A stretch of 64,000 bases of DNA from Lentzea albida (GCF_900111005.1 NZ_FOFV01000023.1:1-64000), one strand, 5' to 3'. Shown: positions 1 through 10,713, counted from the first letter of the stretch. The notes: generated by a model not told the origin, from the letters alone. Translations and numbers: made by a program.

Positions 1-1232
1 GACAGCAGCAGCGCGGTGAACAGTTCGTGCTGGTTGCGGTCGTTCTCCAGCAGCGGGGCGAGCCGTCGGCGGATGCCGATGTTCGCCTTCATCCGCGGGT
101 CCTTGGCGTACTCGGAGTACATGTAGTCGCGCTCTTCGTCGCTGACCATCTCGAGCGTGAGCTCGTCGTGGTTGCGCAGGAAGATGCCCCACTGGGCGTT
201 CTCCGGGATCGCCGGCGTCTGCGCCAGGATCTCCGAGATCGGGAACCGCGACTCCCGCCGCACCGCCATGAAGATCCGCGGCATCAACGGGAAGTGGAAC
301 GCCATGTGGCACTCGTCCCCGCCGACCGCCGGGTCGCCGAAGTACTCGACCACGTCCGACGGCCACTGGTTCGCCTCCGCCAGCAGCACCCGGCCGGGGA
401 ACTCGTCGTCGACGACCTTGCGGCACTTCTTGAGGAACTCGTGCGTGCGCGGCAGGTTCTCGCAGATCGTGCCCTCCTCTTCGAAGAGGTACGGCACGGC
501 GTCGAGGCGGAACCCGTCGATGCCGAGGTCGAGCCAGAAGCGCAGGATGTCGAGCATCGCCTCCTGCACCTCCGGGTTCTCGTAGTTGAGGTCCGGCTGG
601 TGGCTGAAGAAGCGGTGCCAGAAGAACTGCCCGCGCACCGGGTCGTAGGTCCAGTTCGACGTCTCCGTGTCGACGAAGATGATCCGCGCGTCGGAGTACC
701 GCGAATCGTCGTCGCTCCACACGTAGTAGTCGCCGTACGGGCCGTCCGGGTTCTGCCGCGACTCCTGGAACCACGGGTGCGCGTCCGAGGTGTGGTTGAG
801 CACCAGGTCGGTGATCACCCGGATGCCCCGGCGGTGCGCCTCCTCGAGCAGGTAGACGAAGTCCTCGACCGTGCCGAACTCCGGCAGCACCGCGCGGAAG
901 TCGCTGATGTCGTACCCGCCGTCGCGCAGCGGAGAGGCGTAGAACGGCGGCAGCCAGAGGCAGTCGACGCCGAGCCACTCCAGGTAGTCGAGGCGGGAGG
1001 CGAGCCCCCGGAGGTCGCCCGTGCCGTCACCGTTGGAGTCGCTGAAGGCGCGGACGAGGACCTCGTAGAAGACCGCGCCCTTGAACCAGTCGGGGTTCGC
1101 CGAGGCCGGCTTGGCCGACTTGAAGTCCTCGGCCTGGGGTTCGACCAGGAAGCCTTCCGCGTCGACGGCCTCGCCGGTGTGGGGTGTTCCTTCCAGCCCG
1201 AGCGCGGAGTCGGGACGGGTGTCGTCGGACAT
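1..1232 (-). CDS. treS: Trehalose synthase (maltose alpha-D-glucosyltransferase), C-terminus cut by window edge
   Basis: GH13-family enzyme that interconverts maltose and trehalose and, in actinobacteria, feeds maltose towards maltose-1-phosphate and GlgE. The reading frame starts at the ATG at 1230-1232 (M-S-D-D-T-R-P) and is open to base 1, giving about 410 residues; the family is usually near 600, so roughly the last third is missing. Visible GH13 blocks: an early DFKGAVFYEV-type beta-strand 1, the TDLVLNHTS block, and GIDGFRLDAVPYL with the likely nucleophile Asp near residue 244. It lies 49 bases downstream of glgE on the same strand, as in the glgE-treS-pep2-glgB arrangement of other actinobacteria, and is probably co-transcribed. 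Identification is firm; only truncation by the window limits it. Confidence 0.95.
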   Translation of the reverse strand, partial: MSDDTRPDSALGLEGTPHTGEAVDAEGFLVEPQAEDFKSAKPASANPDWFKGAVFYEVLVRAFSDSNGDGTGDLRGLASRLDYLEWLGVDCLWLPPFYASPLRDGGYDISDFRAVLPEFGTVEDFVYLLEEAHRRGIRVITDLVLNHTSDAHPWFQESRQNPDGPYGDYYVWSDDDSRYSDARIIFVDTETSNWTYDPVRGQFFWHRFFSHQPDLNYENPEVQEAMLDILRFWLDLGIDGFRLDAVPYLFEEEGTICENLPRTHEFLKKCRKVVDDEFPGRVLLAEANQWPSDVVEYFGDPAVGGDECHMAFHFPLMPRIFMAVRRESRFPISEILAQTPAIPENAQWGIFLRNHDELTLEMVSDEERDYMYSEYAKDPRMKANIGIRRRLAPLLENDRNQHELFTALLL

Positions 1233-1281
1233 GGTTCCCACCTCGTCGGGGGTTGTGCGGGTGAGCATGCTGAAGGGTGCC

Positions 1282-3258
<1,977 letters not shown>

Positions 3259-3606
3259 CGGCAGCGCCCTTCAGCCGTGTCGCTCCGCGTCAATGCGTTG
3301 AATCCTGCCTTGCTCGATCAAGCCCTCTGACAGCGGGTTACCCCATCTAGATCCGTACCCAGCCGTGTTCGATCGCACACCTCGACCGCCGTTCGTGTCC
3401 AGTGGGTGGACCGCAAACCTTCGTCGCGTTTCTCGGCGGTCAGGCGGGTGCGTCGCGGTGCCCTGCTGAGCGTCGAGGAACCCGATGAAGATTGCGGTCC
3501 ACCCACAGGGTCTCTCGTCCACCTTCTCCATGCTTGGTGGCTGTCTGATTGCACTCTTCCCGTACAACTCACCGTGTTACACGCGCGCTACGGGTACCGT
3601 GCGCGC
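3259..3606. promoter_or_regulatory. Divergent intergenic region between glgE and the kinase gene
   Basis: This gap must carry the promoters of glgE (leftward) and of the Ser/Thr kinase (rightward). I see no convincing -35/-10 pair on either strand. Its outstanding feature is a long inverted repeat, listed separately. A reading frame continues upstream of the kinase start to an ATG at 3406, but it would run across the inverted repeat and add 67 residues with no kinase homology, so I treat it as non-coding. Confidence 0.5.
3402..3506. repeat. Long inverted repeat (about 33-base arms, 38-base loop)
   Basis: The left arm 3402-3435 begins GTGGGTGGACCGCAA and the right arm 3474-3506 ends TTGCGGTCCACCCAC. 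These 15 outer bases pair perfectly. The pairing continues inward for about 18 more bases with one bulge (base 3417), two mismatches and two G-U wobbles. The loop spans 3436-3473. It lies between the divergent starts of glgE and the kinase gene. It could be a hairpin in the kinase 5' leader, an antisense or small RNA structure, or the remnant of a miniature inverted-repeat element; I see no clear target-site duplication at its ends. Confidence 0.7.
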
Positions 3607-5190
3607 GTGAACAAGCTTGGAGGTCGCTACGTCCTGCTTGACCAACTCGGCGCCGGTGCGATGGGTGTCGTGTGGCGGGCGCGCGACGAGTTCCTGCACC
3701 GTGACGTGGCGGTCAAGCAGCTGCTTCTCAACGACGTCGAGTCGAACGAGTTCCACGAGGCGGTGCAGCGCGCCATGCGCGAGGGCCGCATCGCGGCGCG
3801 CCTGCAGCACCCGAACGCGATCGCCGTGTACGACGTCGTGGTCGAGGACGGCAAGCCCTGCCTCGTCATGGAGTACCTGCCCTCCCGCAACCTCTCGTCG
3901 ATCCTGTCGGACCGCGGCACGATGCCGCCGCAGGAGGCCGCGCGCATCGGGTCGCTGGCGGCTGGCGCGCTGGCCGCCGCCCATTCCGCCGGCATCGTGC
4001 ACCGCGACATCAAGCCCGGCAACGTCCTCATTGGACGCGACGGCACCGTCAAGATCACCGACTTCGGCATTTCGCGCGCTTTGGGCGATGTGGCCGTCAC
4101 CAAGACCGGCATGCTCGCGGGCACGCCCGCGTACCTGGCGCCGGAACTGGCCCGCGGCGCCGAGCCCGCGCCGCCCTCGGACGTGTTCTCGCTCGGCGCG
4201 ACGATCTACGCGATGACCGAGGGCGAACCGCCGTTCGGCAAGAGCACGAACGACCTCGGCCTGCTCTACAAGGTCGCGCGCGGCGAGACCCGCCCGCCGA
4301 TGCGCTCGGGCCCGCTCACCGGCCTGCTGACGAGGCTCCTCGCGAACGAGCCGTCGCAGCGCCCGACCGCGGCCCAGGCGGCGGAGGAGCTGAAGGCGAT
4401 CGCCGCCGGCCAGCCCGTCCCCGCCACCCGCGTGATCCCGCCGCGCCCGATGACCCCGCCGACCGGCACCGCCGTGATGGGCGCCGCGGGTCCCGGCACC
4501 CAGACGCAGCGCCCGATGCCGCCGCAGCAGCCACCGCGCACCCGCCCGCCGGCCCCGCTGCCCGCGACCTACGACGACGGCTACGACGACTACGAGCCGG
4601 AACCGGAACCGAAGAAGAGCAACCGCGGCCTCGCCGTCGCGGCCGCGGTCCTCGGTGTGCTCCTGATCTCCGGCGTCGCCTACGCGATCTACTCGAACTA
4701 CGGCGACGACTCGACCGGCGCGGGGGTGAACCCGTCGGTGACCACCACGTCGGAGACCCCGGAACCCACCTACGACAAGCCGACGCAGAACACGCCGACC
4801 AAGACGACCGAGAAGCAGACGCCGTCGTCCAAGCCGGCCCCGACGACCACGACGAAGCCGCCGGCCACCAAGTTCACCCCGGCCCAGATCACGACCTTCG
4901 TGAAGCAGCACTACGCGAAGCTGCCGGCGAACGTCGACGCCGCCCGAGGCGACTGGGACCCGGACAAGGCGCCGAGCTCGGCCGAGGAGAAGGAGTTCTG
5001 GGGCCAGTTCTCCAAGGTCGCGATCAAGGAGGGCCCGCTGGTCGACGCCGGTGAGGACGGCACGTTCACCGTCACGACGGCGCTGGAGCTGACCGAGAAG
5101 GAGACCAACAAGGTCTCGGTCGAGGAGCACACGCTCAAGATCTCGGGCAAGGGCGACAAGCCGCTGATCACGAACGAGCAGAGGGGCTGA
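3607..5190 (+). CDS. Membrane-anchored eukaryotic-type Ser/Thr protein kinase
   Basis: A 527-residue receptor-like kinase. The GTG at 3607 is chosen because the kinase fold starts at once (NKLGGRYVLLDQLGAGAMG, glycine-rich loop). Catalytic features are all present: VAVKQ with Lys37, HRDIKPGN with Asp134, DFG with Asp152, and a TPAYLAPE activation segment. A Pro-rich juxtamembrane stretch with an acidic EPEPEPKK tail (about 285-337) leads to one membrane helix near 340-361. Outside the membrane there is a Thr/Pro/Lys-rich linker and a domain of about 100 residues without PASTA repeats. It sits between glgE and glgP, which adjoin directly in mycobacteria, so a link to glucan metabolism is plausible but inferred. 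The sensed ligand is unknown. Confidence 0.93.
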   Translation: MNKLGGRYVLLDQLGAGAMGVVWRARDEFLHRDVAVKQLLLNDVESNEFHEAVQRAMREGRIAARLQHPNAIAVYDVVVEDGKPCLVMEYLPSRNLSSILSDRGTMPPQEAARIGSLAAGALAAAHSAGIVHRDIKPGNVLIGRDGTVKITDFGISRALGDVAVTKTGMLAGTPAYLAPELARGAEPAPPSDVFSLGATIYAMTEGEPPFGKSTNDLGLLYKVARGETRPPMRSGPLTGLLTRLLANEPSQRPTAAQAAEELKAIAAGQPVPATRVIPPRPMTPPTGTAVMGAAGPGTQTQRPMPPQQPPRTRPPAPLPATYDDGYDDYEPEPEPKKSNRGLAVAAAVLGVLLISGVAYAIYSNYGDDSTGAGVNPSVTTTSETPEPTYDKPTQNTPTKTTEKQTPSSKPAPTTTTKPPATKFTPAQITTFVKQHYAKLPANVDAARGDWDPDKAPSSAEEKEFWGQFSKVAIKEGPLVDAGEDGTFTVTTALELTEKETNKVSVEEHTLKISGKGDKPLITNEQRG

Positions 5191-5223
5191 GCGCCGTCCG
5201 GTCGGGCCGAGCCGGGCGTGGCG

Positions 5224-5257
5224 CCCTGCGGCCGTCTCGAAGGGACGGCCCGCAGGG
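5224..5257 (+). terminator. Stem-loop after the kinase gene
   Basis: The left arm CCCTGCGGCCGTC (5224-5236) pairs with GACGGCCCGCAGGG (5244-5257) through 13 base pairs with one bulged C and a 7-base loop. It begins 33 bases past the kinase stop. There is no T-run, as is common for actinobacterial terminators. Confidence 0.65.
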
Positions 5258-5481
5258 TTCGCCCGAGACCTGCGAACCACGGGCCGGCGGGTGCGTCGGC
5301 GCGTCCGGTGTCACCGGACCGGGTGCCGGGCTCCGCCGAGGCGCCGGCGTGGACAGGCGTCCCGAGCTGCACTTCTGACCTGTTCACGGCCCCTGCCCGT
5401 CTTGACCGGTTCTGCAAGTCGTTGCAGGTCTGACCGGGAACGTTGTCAGCCCCTGGAGGGTGGCAGGTAAGTTCGCTCGTC

Positions 5482-8070
5482 ATGCGAGCACTTCGACGGT
5501 TCACCGTGCGAGCCAGCCTGCCGGAGCCCTTGTCCGCGTTGAGCACGCTCGCCACCAACCTGCGCTGGACGTGGCACCCGCCGACGCAGGACCTGTTCGC
5601 CTCGATCGACCCCCGCGTCTGGTCCGAGGTCGGTGGCGACCCGTTGCGCCTGCTCTCCGTCGTGGACGCCGGGAAGCTGGAGGCACTGGCGAGAGACGAG
5701 CAGTTCCTGCTCAAGCTCCACGCGCTCGCGAGTGACCTGGAGCGGTACGTGCAGGGGCCGCGCTGGTACCAGCGCCGGCAGGACGAGATCACCCAGCGCC
5801 GTGAGCACGGTGCGCCGGACACGCCGCTGCCCACGAGCGTCGCGTACTTCTCGATGGAGTTCGGCGTGCACGAGGCGCTGCCGAACTACTCGGGCGGTCT
5901 CGGCATCCTCGCGGGCGACCACCTCAAGGCGGCGTCCGACCTGGGCGTGCCGCTGATCGCGGTCGGTCTGCTCTACCGGTCCGGGTACTTCCGGCAGTCG
6001 CTGTCGCTCGACGGCTGGCAGATCGAGCACTACCCGTCGCTCGACCCGCGCGGGCTGCCGCTCGAGCTGCTGACCGAGCCGTCCGGGCTGCCGCTGCTCG
6101 TGCACGTGGCGATGCCAGGCGACCGGATGCTGCGCGCGAAGATCTGGAAGGCGCAGGTCGGGCGGGTTCCGCTGCTGCTGCTCGACTCGGACGTGGAGCA
6201 GAACGACGAGGACCTGCGCGGTGTCACCGACCGGCTCTACGGCGGCGACCAGAACCACCGGATCCGCCAGGAGATCCTCGCGGGCATCGGCGGCGTGCGG
6301 GCCGTGCGGACGTTCTGCGAGCTCACCGGGCACGCGCAGCCCGAGGTCTTCCACACCAACGAGGGCCACGCCGGGTTCCTCGGCCTCGAGCGGATCCGCG
6401 AGTACATCACCAACGACGGCCTCGACTTCGACCAGGCGCTCACGGCCTCGCGCGCCGGTGCGGTGTTCACGACGCACACCCCCGTGCCCGCCGGCATCGA
6501 CCGGTTCCCCGTCGACCTGGTGCAGCACTACTTCGGCGCCGAGAACCTGGTGCCGGGCGTGAACACCCAGCGCATCCTCGCGCTGGGCGCCGAGGACAAC
6601 CCCGGCATGTTCAACATGGCGCACATGGGGCTGCGGCTCGCCCAGCGCGCGAACGGCGTGTCCAAACTGCACGGTGAGGTCAGCCGGGACATGTTCCGCG
6701 GCCTCTGGCCGGGCTTCGACGCCACCGAGGTGCCGATCGGGTCGGTCACCAACGGCGTGCACGGACCGACGTGGGCCGCGACCGAGATGAGCAAGCTGCT
6801 GGGAGCGTCCGAAGCGGACACCCAGAGCAGCACCGGGTTCGGCATCGGCTCGTTCGAGCCGGTCACCGACGCCGGGCTGTGGGAGCTGCGCAGCACCCTG
6901 CGTGGCCGCCTGGTCGACGAGGTGCGGCGGCGGGTGCGCGAGTCGTGGCTGCAGCGCGGCGCGTCGGCGCTGGAGCTGGGCTGGACCGACGGCGTGTTCG
7001 ACCCGAACGTGCTGACCGTGGGCTTCGCACGGCGCGTGCCGACGTACAAGCGCCTCACGCTCATGCTGCGCGACCCGGAGCGGCTGCGTTCGCTGCTGCT
7101 GCACCCCGAACGGCCCGTGCAGCTCGTCGTGGCGGGCAAGTCGCACCCGGCCGATGACGGTGGCAAGGCGCTGATCCAGCAGATCGTGCGCTACGCCGAC
7201 GACGCGGGCGTGAGGCACCGGATCGTCTTCCTGCCGGACTACGACATGTCCATGGCCCGGTACCTGTACTGGGGCTGCGACGTGTGGCTGAACAACCCGA
7301 TGCGTCCCCTTGAGGCGTGCGGTACCTCGGGCATGAAGGCGGCGTTGAACGGCGGCCTCAACCTGTCCATCCGCGACGGCTGGTGGGACGAGCTGTACGA
7401 CGGCTCGAACGGCTGGGCCATCCCGACCGCGGACGGCGTCAACGATCCGGTCCGCCGCGACGACCTGGAGGCGAACGCGCTGTACGACCTGCTCGGCTCG
7501 CAGGTCGCGCCGCTGTTCTACGACCGCGGTGAGGACGGCGTGCCCACCCGCTGGATGTCGATGGTCCGGCACACGCTGGCCTCGCTCGGCCCGGTCGTGC
7601 AGGCCTCGCGCATGGTCCGCGAGTACGTCGAGACGTACTACGCGCCGGCCGCCGCGTCCGCGCAGAACGTCGTCGGCGAGGGCTACCGGGGCGCCAAGGA
7701 GCTCTCCGCGTACCGGCACCGGCTGCGCGCGTCGTGGACGCGGGTGCGGGTGCTCGACAGCGACCTGGTGCTCGGCGGCTCGTCGGTGCCGGTGCTCGGG
7801 GCGCCGGTCATCGTGCGCGCGCGGGTCGAGCTGGCCGGGCTGGAACCGTCCGAAGTGGACGTCCAGGTCGTGCTCGGCAAGGTGTCGCACGACTCCGACG
7901 AGCTGAAGGACGTCGTGTCGTCGCCCATGAACTACGCGGGCAACGGCAACTACGAGGCCGAGGTGCCGCTGCCGCACGCGGGGGCGCTCGGGTACACCGT
8001 GCGCGTGCTGCCGCGCCACGGCCTGCTGGCGACTCCGGCGGAACTCGGCAGGGTCGTTCTCGCTAGTTGA
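5482..8070 (+). CDS. glgP: Glycogen/alpha-glucan phosphorylase
   Basis: PLP-dependent GT35 enzyme that releases glucose-1-phosphate from alpha-1,4-glucans. The ATG at 5482 gives MRALRRFTVRASLPEPL, the typical start of actinobacterial GlgP, with a GGAGG about 20 bases upstream; the frame is open 39 bases further but without support. The protein is 862 residues, with the DUF3417-type N-terminal region of this long bacterial subfamily (about 1-115). The substrate-binding block AYFSMEFGVHEALPNYSGGLG and the PLP site EACGTSGMKAALNGG, with Lys619 as the Schiff-base lysine, are clear. With glgE, treS and glgX in the same window it provides both synthesis and breakdown of the storage glucan. A strong stem-loop follows the stop. 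Confidence 0.96.
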   Translation: MRALRRFTVRASLPEPLSALSTLATNLRWTWHPPTQDLFASIDPRVWSEVGGDPLRLLSVVDAGKLEALARDEQFLLKLHALASDLERYVQGPRWYQRRQDEITQRREHGAPDTPLPTSVAYFSMEFGVHEALPNYSGGLGILAGDHLKAASDLGVPLIAVGLLYRSGYFRQSLSLDGWQIEHYPSLDPRGLPLELLTEPSGLPLLVHVAMPGDRMLRAKIWKAQVGRVPLLLLDSDVEQNDEDLRGVTDRLYGGDQNHRIRQEILAGIGGVRAVRTFCELTGHAQPEVFHTNEGHAGFLGLERIREYITNDGLDFDQALTASRAGAVFTTHTPVPAGIDRFPVDLVQHYFGAENLVPGVNTQRILALGAEDNPGMFNMAHMGLRLAQRANGVSKLHGEVSRDMFRGLWPGFDATEVPIGSVTNGVHGPTWAATEMSKLLGASEADTQSSTGFGIGSFEPVTDAGLWELRSTLRGRLVDEVRRRVRESWLQRGASALELGWTDGVFDPNVLTVGFARRVPTYKRLTLMLRDPERLRSLLLHPERPVQLVVAGKSHPADDGGKALIQQIVRYADDAGVRHRIVFLPDYDMSMARYLYWGCDVWLNNPMRPLEACGTSGMKAALNGGLNLSIRDGWWDELYDGSNGWAIPTADGVNDPVRRDDLEANALYDLLGSQVAPLFYDRGEDGVPTRWMSMVRHTLASLGPVVQASRMVREYVETYYAPAAASAQNVVGEGYRGAKELSAYRHRLRASWTRVRVLDSDLVLGGSSVPVLGAPVIVRARVELAGLEPSEVDVQVVLGKVSHDSDELKDVVSSPMNYAGNGNYEAEVPLPHAGALGYTVRVLPRHGLLATPAELGRVVLAS

Positions 8071-8084
8071 CGTTTCACCAGATC

Positions 8085-8137
8085 AACACAGGGCATCCGG
8101 TTCGCCTTCCCAGGGCGAGCTGGATGCCCTGATGTGT
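8085..8137 (+). terminator. Stem-loop after glgP
   Basis: AACACA-GGGCATCC (8085-8098) pairs with GGATGCCCTGATGTGTT (8121-8137). The 8-base core GGGCATCC/GGATGCCC is perfect and is extended by AACACA/TGTGTT around a small bulge. The inner CGCC/GGCG bases pair too. The hairpin starts 15 bases after the glgP stop. Confidence 0.7.
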
Positions 8138-8368
8138 TCGTCTTCCTCGTTTCCCGTTCACTGCTGGTGACATGGCGCAGGCGTGTACCCCTGTACCCCC
8201 TTCCCTCAAACGAATGACCACTTGTTCGAGTGGGTGAATTCGTGATCTCCGCTGGTAGGGGTACGTGTGCGGGCTTACGCTCCATGGCATGGAATGAACC
8301 GCTCCTGAATTCGTGAGCGATTTCCGGTGCGGCTCCAAGTGAATTGCGCATTGAGGAAGAAGGTAGCC

Positions 8369-8911
8369 GTGAAGAAAACGATTACCGCACTCTCGCTCGT
8401 CGCAGCTCTGTTCACCGCGTCCACCATCCCGGCTGCCACCGCGTCGCCCGCCGCGCCAGAACTCCCAGCCGCCTGCGCCGGTCTCGTCACGGACCTCGCC
8501 GGAAAACTCCAGAAGACCATCGCCAGTCTCCTGCCCCTGCCCAACGTGGGTGCGGTGACACCGTTGATCGGTGACCTGCTCGGCCTCGTGACAGCCATGC
8601 AGAGTGCGGGCTGTCTGCCGACACCACCGGTGAGCGTGCCGGGTGTGCCGCTGCCGGCCAAGGCCGCCGAGTACGCGGGTCCGGCCGAGTGCCTGCCCGT
8701 CGTGCTGAACCTGATCGCGTCCGTCGCCGGGCTGGGCGGCACCGTCCTGGGTGCCGCGAGCGGTGCGTTGCCCGACGTCGGCAAGCTCACCGGCCTGTTG
8801 ACCACGTTGCTCAAGACCGTCACCGACCTGCTGAGCAAGTGCGGGCTGCCGGCACCTCCAGGAGGCCTGCCCACGCTGCCGGGACTGCCGCTGCCGGTGG
8901 AGAAGGGCTGA
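8369..8911 (+). CDS. Secreted protein of unknown function, Leu/Pro-rich with four cysteines
   Basis: I do not recognise this protein. The GTG at 8369 is chosen because GAGGAAGAAGG lies just upstream and the product then starts VKKTITALSLVAALFTA, a classic Sec signal peptide ending near residue 30 (ATASPAAP). The mature part of about 150 residues is rich in Leu, Gly, Ala and Pro. It has four well-spaced cysteines, which could form two disulfides, and the phrases GVPLPAK and LPGLPLPVEKG near the ends of each half, suggesting an old internal duplication. It stands alone between two hairpins. An 11-base direct repeat TGAATTCGTGA occurs upstream at 8235-8245 and 8306-8316 and may mark a regulator site. 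Confidence 0.75.
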   Translation: MKKTITALSLVAALFTASTIPAATASPAAPELPAACAGLVTDLAGKLQKTIASLLPLPNVGAVTPLIGDLLGLVTAMQSAGCLPTPPVSVPGVPLPAKAAEYAGPAECLPVVLNLIASVAGLGGTVLGAASGALPDVGKLTGLLTTLLKTVTDLLSKCGLPAPPGGLPTLPGLPLPVEKG

Positions 8912-8926
8912 TCTGATCGCGGGGTG

Positions 8927-8965
8927 GGAAGGGCCCGTCACCGGTCTCGGTGACGGGCCCTTTCC
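8927..8965 (+). terminator. Strong stem-loop after the secreted protein gene
   Basis: GGAAGGGCCCGTCACC (8927-8942) pairs with GGTGACGGGCCCTTTCC (8949-8965) almost perfectly around a 6-base loop, followed by TGTGT. It starts 15 bases after the stop codon. Confidence 0.85.
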
Positions 8966-9150
8966 TGTGTGCGGAGCGTGGTATTCCTCAGGAACAAGAA
9001 TAGGACCGAAGAGCTGCGAGGTCACCCATTCGTCGTAGTCCAAGCCTTTTTCTTCAAACCACACAATGGAGCGAAGGATTCGAAATCGGCTCGGAGACGT
9101 GGTTAATCTGCAATTGCTCGATCCGCTGCTCGAAGAACGGAAAACTGCAG

Positions 9151-9465
9151 ATGATCAAGAAGGCAATCGTCCTCGGTGCCGCCATCGCGGGCATGGGACT
9201 TTTCGCGTCGACCGCGCACGCCGCTCCGACCCCGAGCCGGGACGTGCTGGACACGCAGCTCGTCGGTCCCATCTCCATCACCGCGCTGTCGCACAACCCG
9301 TGGACTCCCGGGAACGGCAACGTCACCGGATCGGGCAACATCGGAGGCAACGGCAACAACGTCGGAAACAACAACAACGGCGGTAACGGCAACAGCAACG
9401 GTGGCGGCGGCAACAACGTCGGCGCGGGCAACTCGGGCGGGAACGGCAACAATTCCCCCGGCTGA
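9151..9465 (+). CDS. Small secreted Asn/Gly-rich repeat protein
   Basis: A 104-residue protein beginning MIKKAIVLGAAIAGMG, a Sec signal peptide cleaved near residue 25 (AHAAPTP). After a short ordered stretch (DVLDTQLVGPISITALSHNPW) the rest is nearly pure Gly/Asn with Ser and Val (GNGNV, GGNGNN, GNNNNGG). It uses AAC for Asn and GGC/GGT for Gly, in keeping with the genome, so it is not a sequence artefact. I know no enzymatic family for it. Low-complexity Asn/Gly tails of this sort suggest a surface coat, adhesive or aggregating protein, which is inference. No strong ribosome site is visible, only a weak purine run GAAGAACGGAAAAC. Confidence 0.75.
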   Translation: MIKKAIVLGAAIAGMGLFASTAHAAPTPSRDVLDTQLVGPISITALSHNPWTPGNGNVTGSGNIGGNGNNVGNNNNGGNGNSNGGGGNNVGAGNSGGNGNNSPG

Positions 9466-9585
9466 TCCTCGCCGCTCGGCCGGCTGACCCGCCGGACGGC
9501 GTCGATCACGCCGCCGGTGCGCCCTCCGGCTCCCGTCGCCCAGCTGGTTCCCCGGCGGTCGTGAGACCACCCGGACTTCCTCGGA

Positions 9586-10713
9586 TCAGCTGATCTGCAG
9601 ACGGGCGCGGGTCGCCGCCACCCGCGGACTCCAGCCCGCGAGCTCGTGCGCCTCGGCCACGAGTTCGCGGGCTTTCGCGTTGTCGCCGTCCGCCATCCAC
9701 GCCCGCGCGATGGTGACCAGGTCGTCCGCCCGGCCCTGGGCGTTCTCGCTCGACTCGGCGGAGTACCCCGCGAGCTGCCTGGCCTTCGCGGTGTCGCCCT
9801 CGATCAGCGCCATGATCGCCAGCGTCCCGTGCGCGCGGGACTTCGGATATCCGGCCTCGTAGGCGTTGGCGAACATGCCGCGCGCGGTCTCCAGCCCTGC
9901 CTCCGCCGGGAACTGCCCCGCCTCGACCGCCAGCACCGCGACCCCGGCGGTGGTCGCCATGACGAACGCCAGGTCGCGTTTGCTCAGGTCAGGGCGGTTG
10001 CTCAGGCCGATGACGGTCTGCAGCGCGTCGAGGTAGCGCTCGCGCGCACACGACGTCACGACCTTGAGCCCGACGACGGTGAGCAGGTCGGGGTGTTCCT
10101 GGACGAGCTCGGCGTAGATCCGTTCGGCTTCGTCGAGGTCACCACGCTGGTAGGCGTCCATGCCGGCGATCACGCCCGGCCGCGCCTCCAGCTCGCCGAG
10201 CGGCCGGCCGGTCATCTTCGGCAGCGTGAACACGAACCAGCCGAGGCTGGTGTTGCCCGCCTGGTCCCTCGGCACGAGCTGCAGCAGGAAGCACGCGGTG
10301 GCGGCGAGTGCCATGCCCTTGCCGAACGAGGACCCGATCGCGAGCCACGTCAGAGCCGCGACCGCCGCGCAGACCAGGATCGCGAACGCCCCGGCGAGAA
10401 CGGTCCGCCGGCGCACCCCCGGCTTCAGCCCGGTGATCCCGACCGTGGCGAGCACCGGGATGCGGCGCAGCACCAGCCGCTGGTGCGTCCACGTCCACGA
10501 CTTCAGCTCACCGCCGATGCCGATGATCACGTGCGTGATCCGGAGTCCGAAGAGGACGGCGCCGAGCGCCAGGCCCGCCTGGGCCGCGGTCAGTTCCACG
10601 AGCAGGCCGACCAGCGCTCCGGCCAGGCCGAGGTAGAACTCCGAGAGGGTCCAGGCGATCGTGCCGGCCACCACCAGCGCCGTCACGACCGTGCGCACAA
10701 TCGTCACGATCAC
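9586..10713 (-). CDS. Multi-pass membrane protein with cytosolic TPR-like C-terminal half
   Basis: A 375-residue protein of unknown function. Residues 1-65 hold two hydrophobic helices (VVTALVVAGTIAWTL and the AGLALGAVLFGLRITHVIIG region), followed by a basic loop and two more helices near 105-145. From about 170 on, the sequence turns to soluble helical repeats (GMDAYQRGDLDEAERIYAELVQEHP, DTAKARQLAGYSAESSENA, DNAKARELVAEAHELAG) that read as TPR-like units. It starts 47 bases after the rhodanese stop, so it probably belongs to the cysteine dioxygenase operon. The first part resembles intramembrane-protease scaffolds in outline, but the HExxH motif of M50 proteases is absent, so I do not call it a protease. 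Confidence 0.8.
   Translation of the reverse strand: MIVTIVRTVVTALVVAGTIAWTLSEFYLGLAGALVGLLVELTAAQAGLALGAVLFGLRITHVIIGIGGELKSWTWTHQRLVLRRIPVLATVGITGLKPGVRRRTVLAGAFAILVCAAVAALTWLAIGSSFGKGMALAATACFLLQLVPRDQAGNTSLGWFVFTLPKMTGRPLGELEARPGVIAGMDAYQRGDLDEAERIYAELVQEHPDLLTVVGLKVVTSCARERYLDALQTVIGLSNRPDLSKRDLAFVMATTAGVAVLAVEAGQFPAEAGLETARGMFANAYEAGYPKSRAHGTLAIMALIEGDTAKARQLAGYSAESSENAQGRADDLVTIARAWMADGDNAKARELVAEAHELAGWSPRVAATRARLQIS

Noticed and set aside
3406..3606. Upstream extension of the kinase gene to an ATG at 3406
   Set aside because: The added 67 residues show no kinase homology and run through the inverted repeat; the glycine-rich loop begins right after the GTG at 3607.
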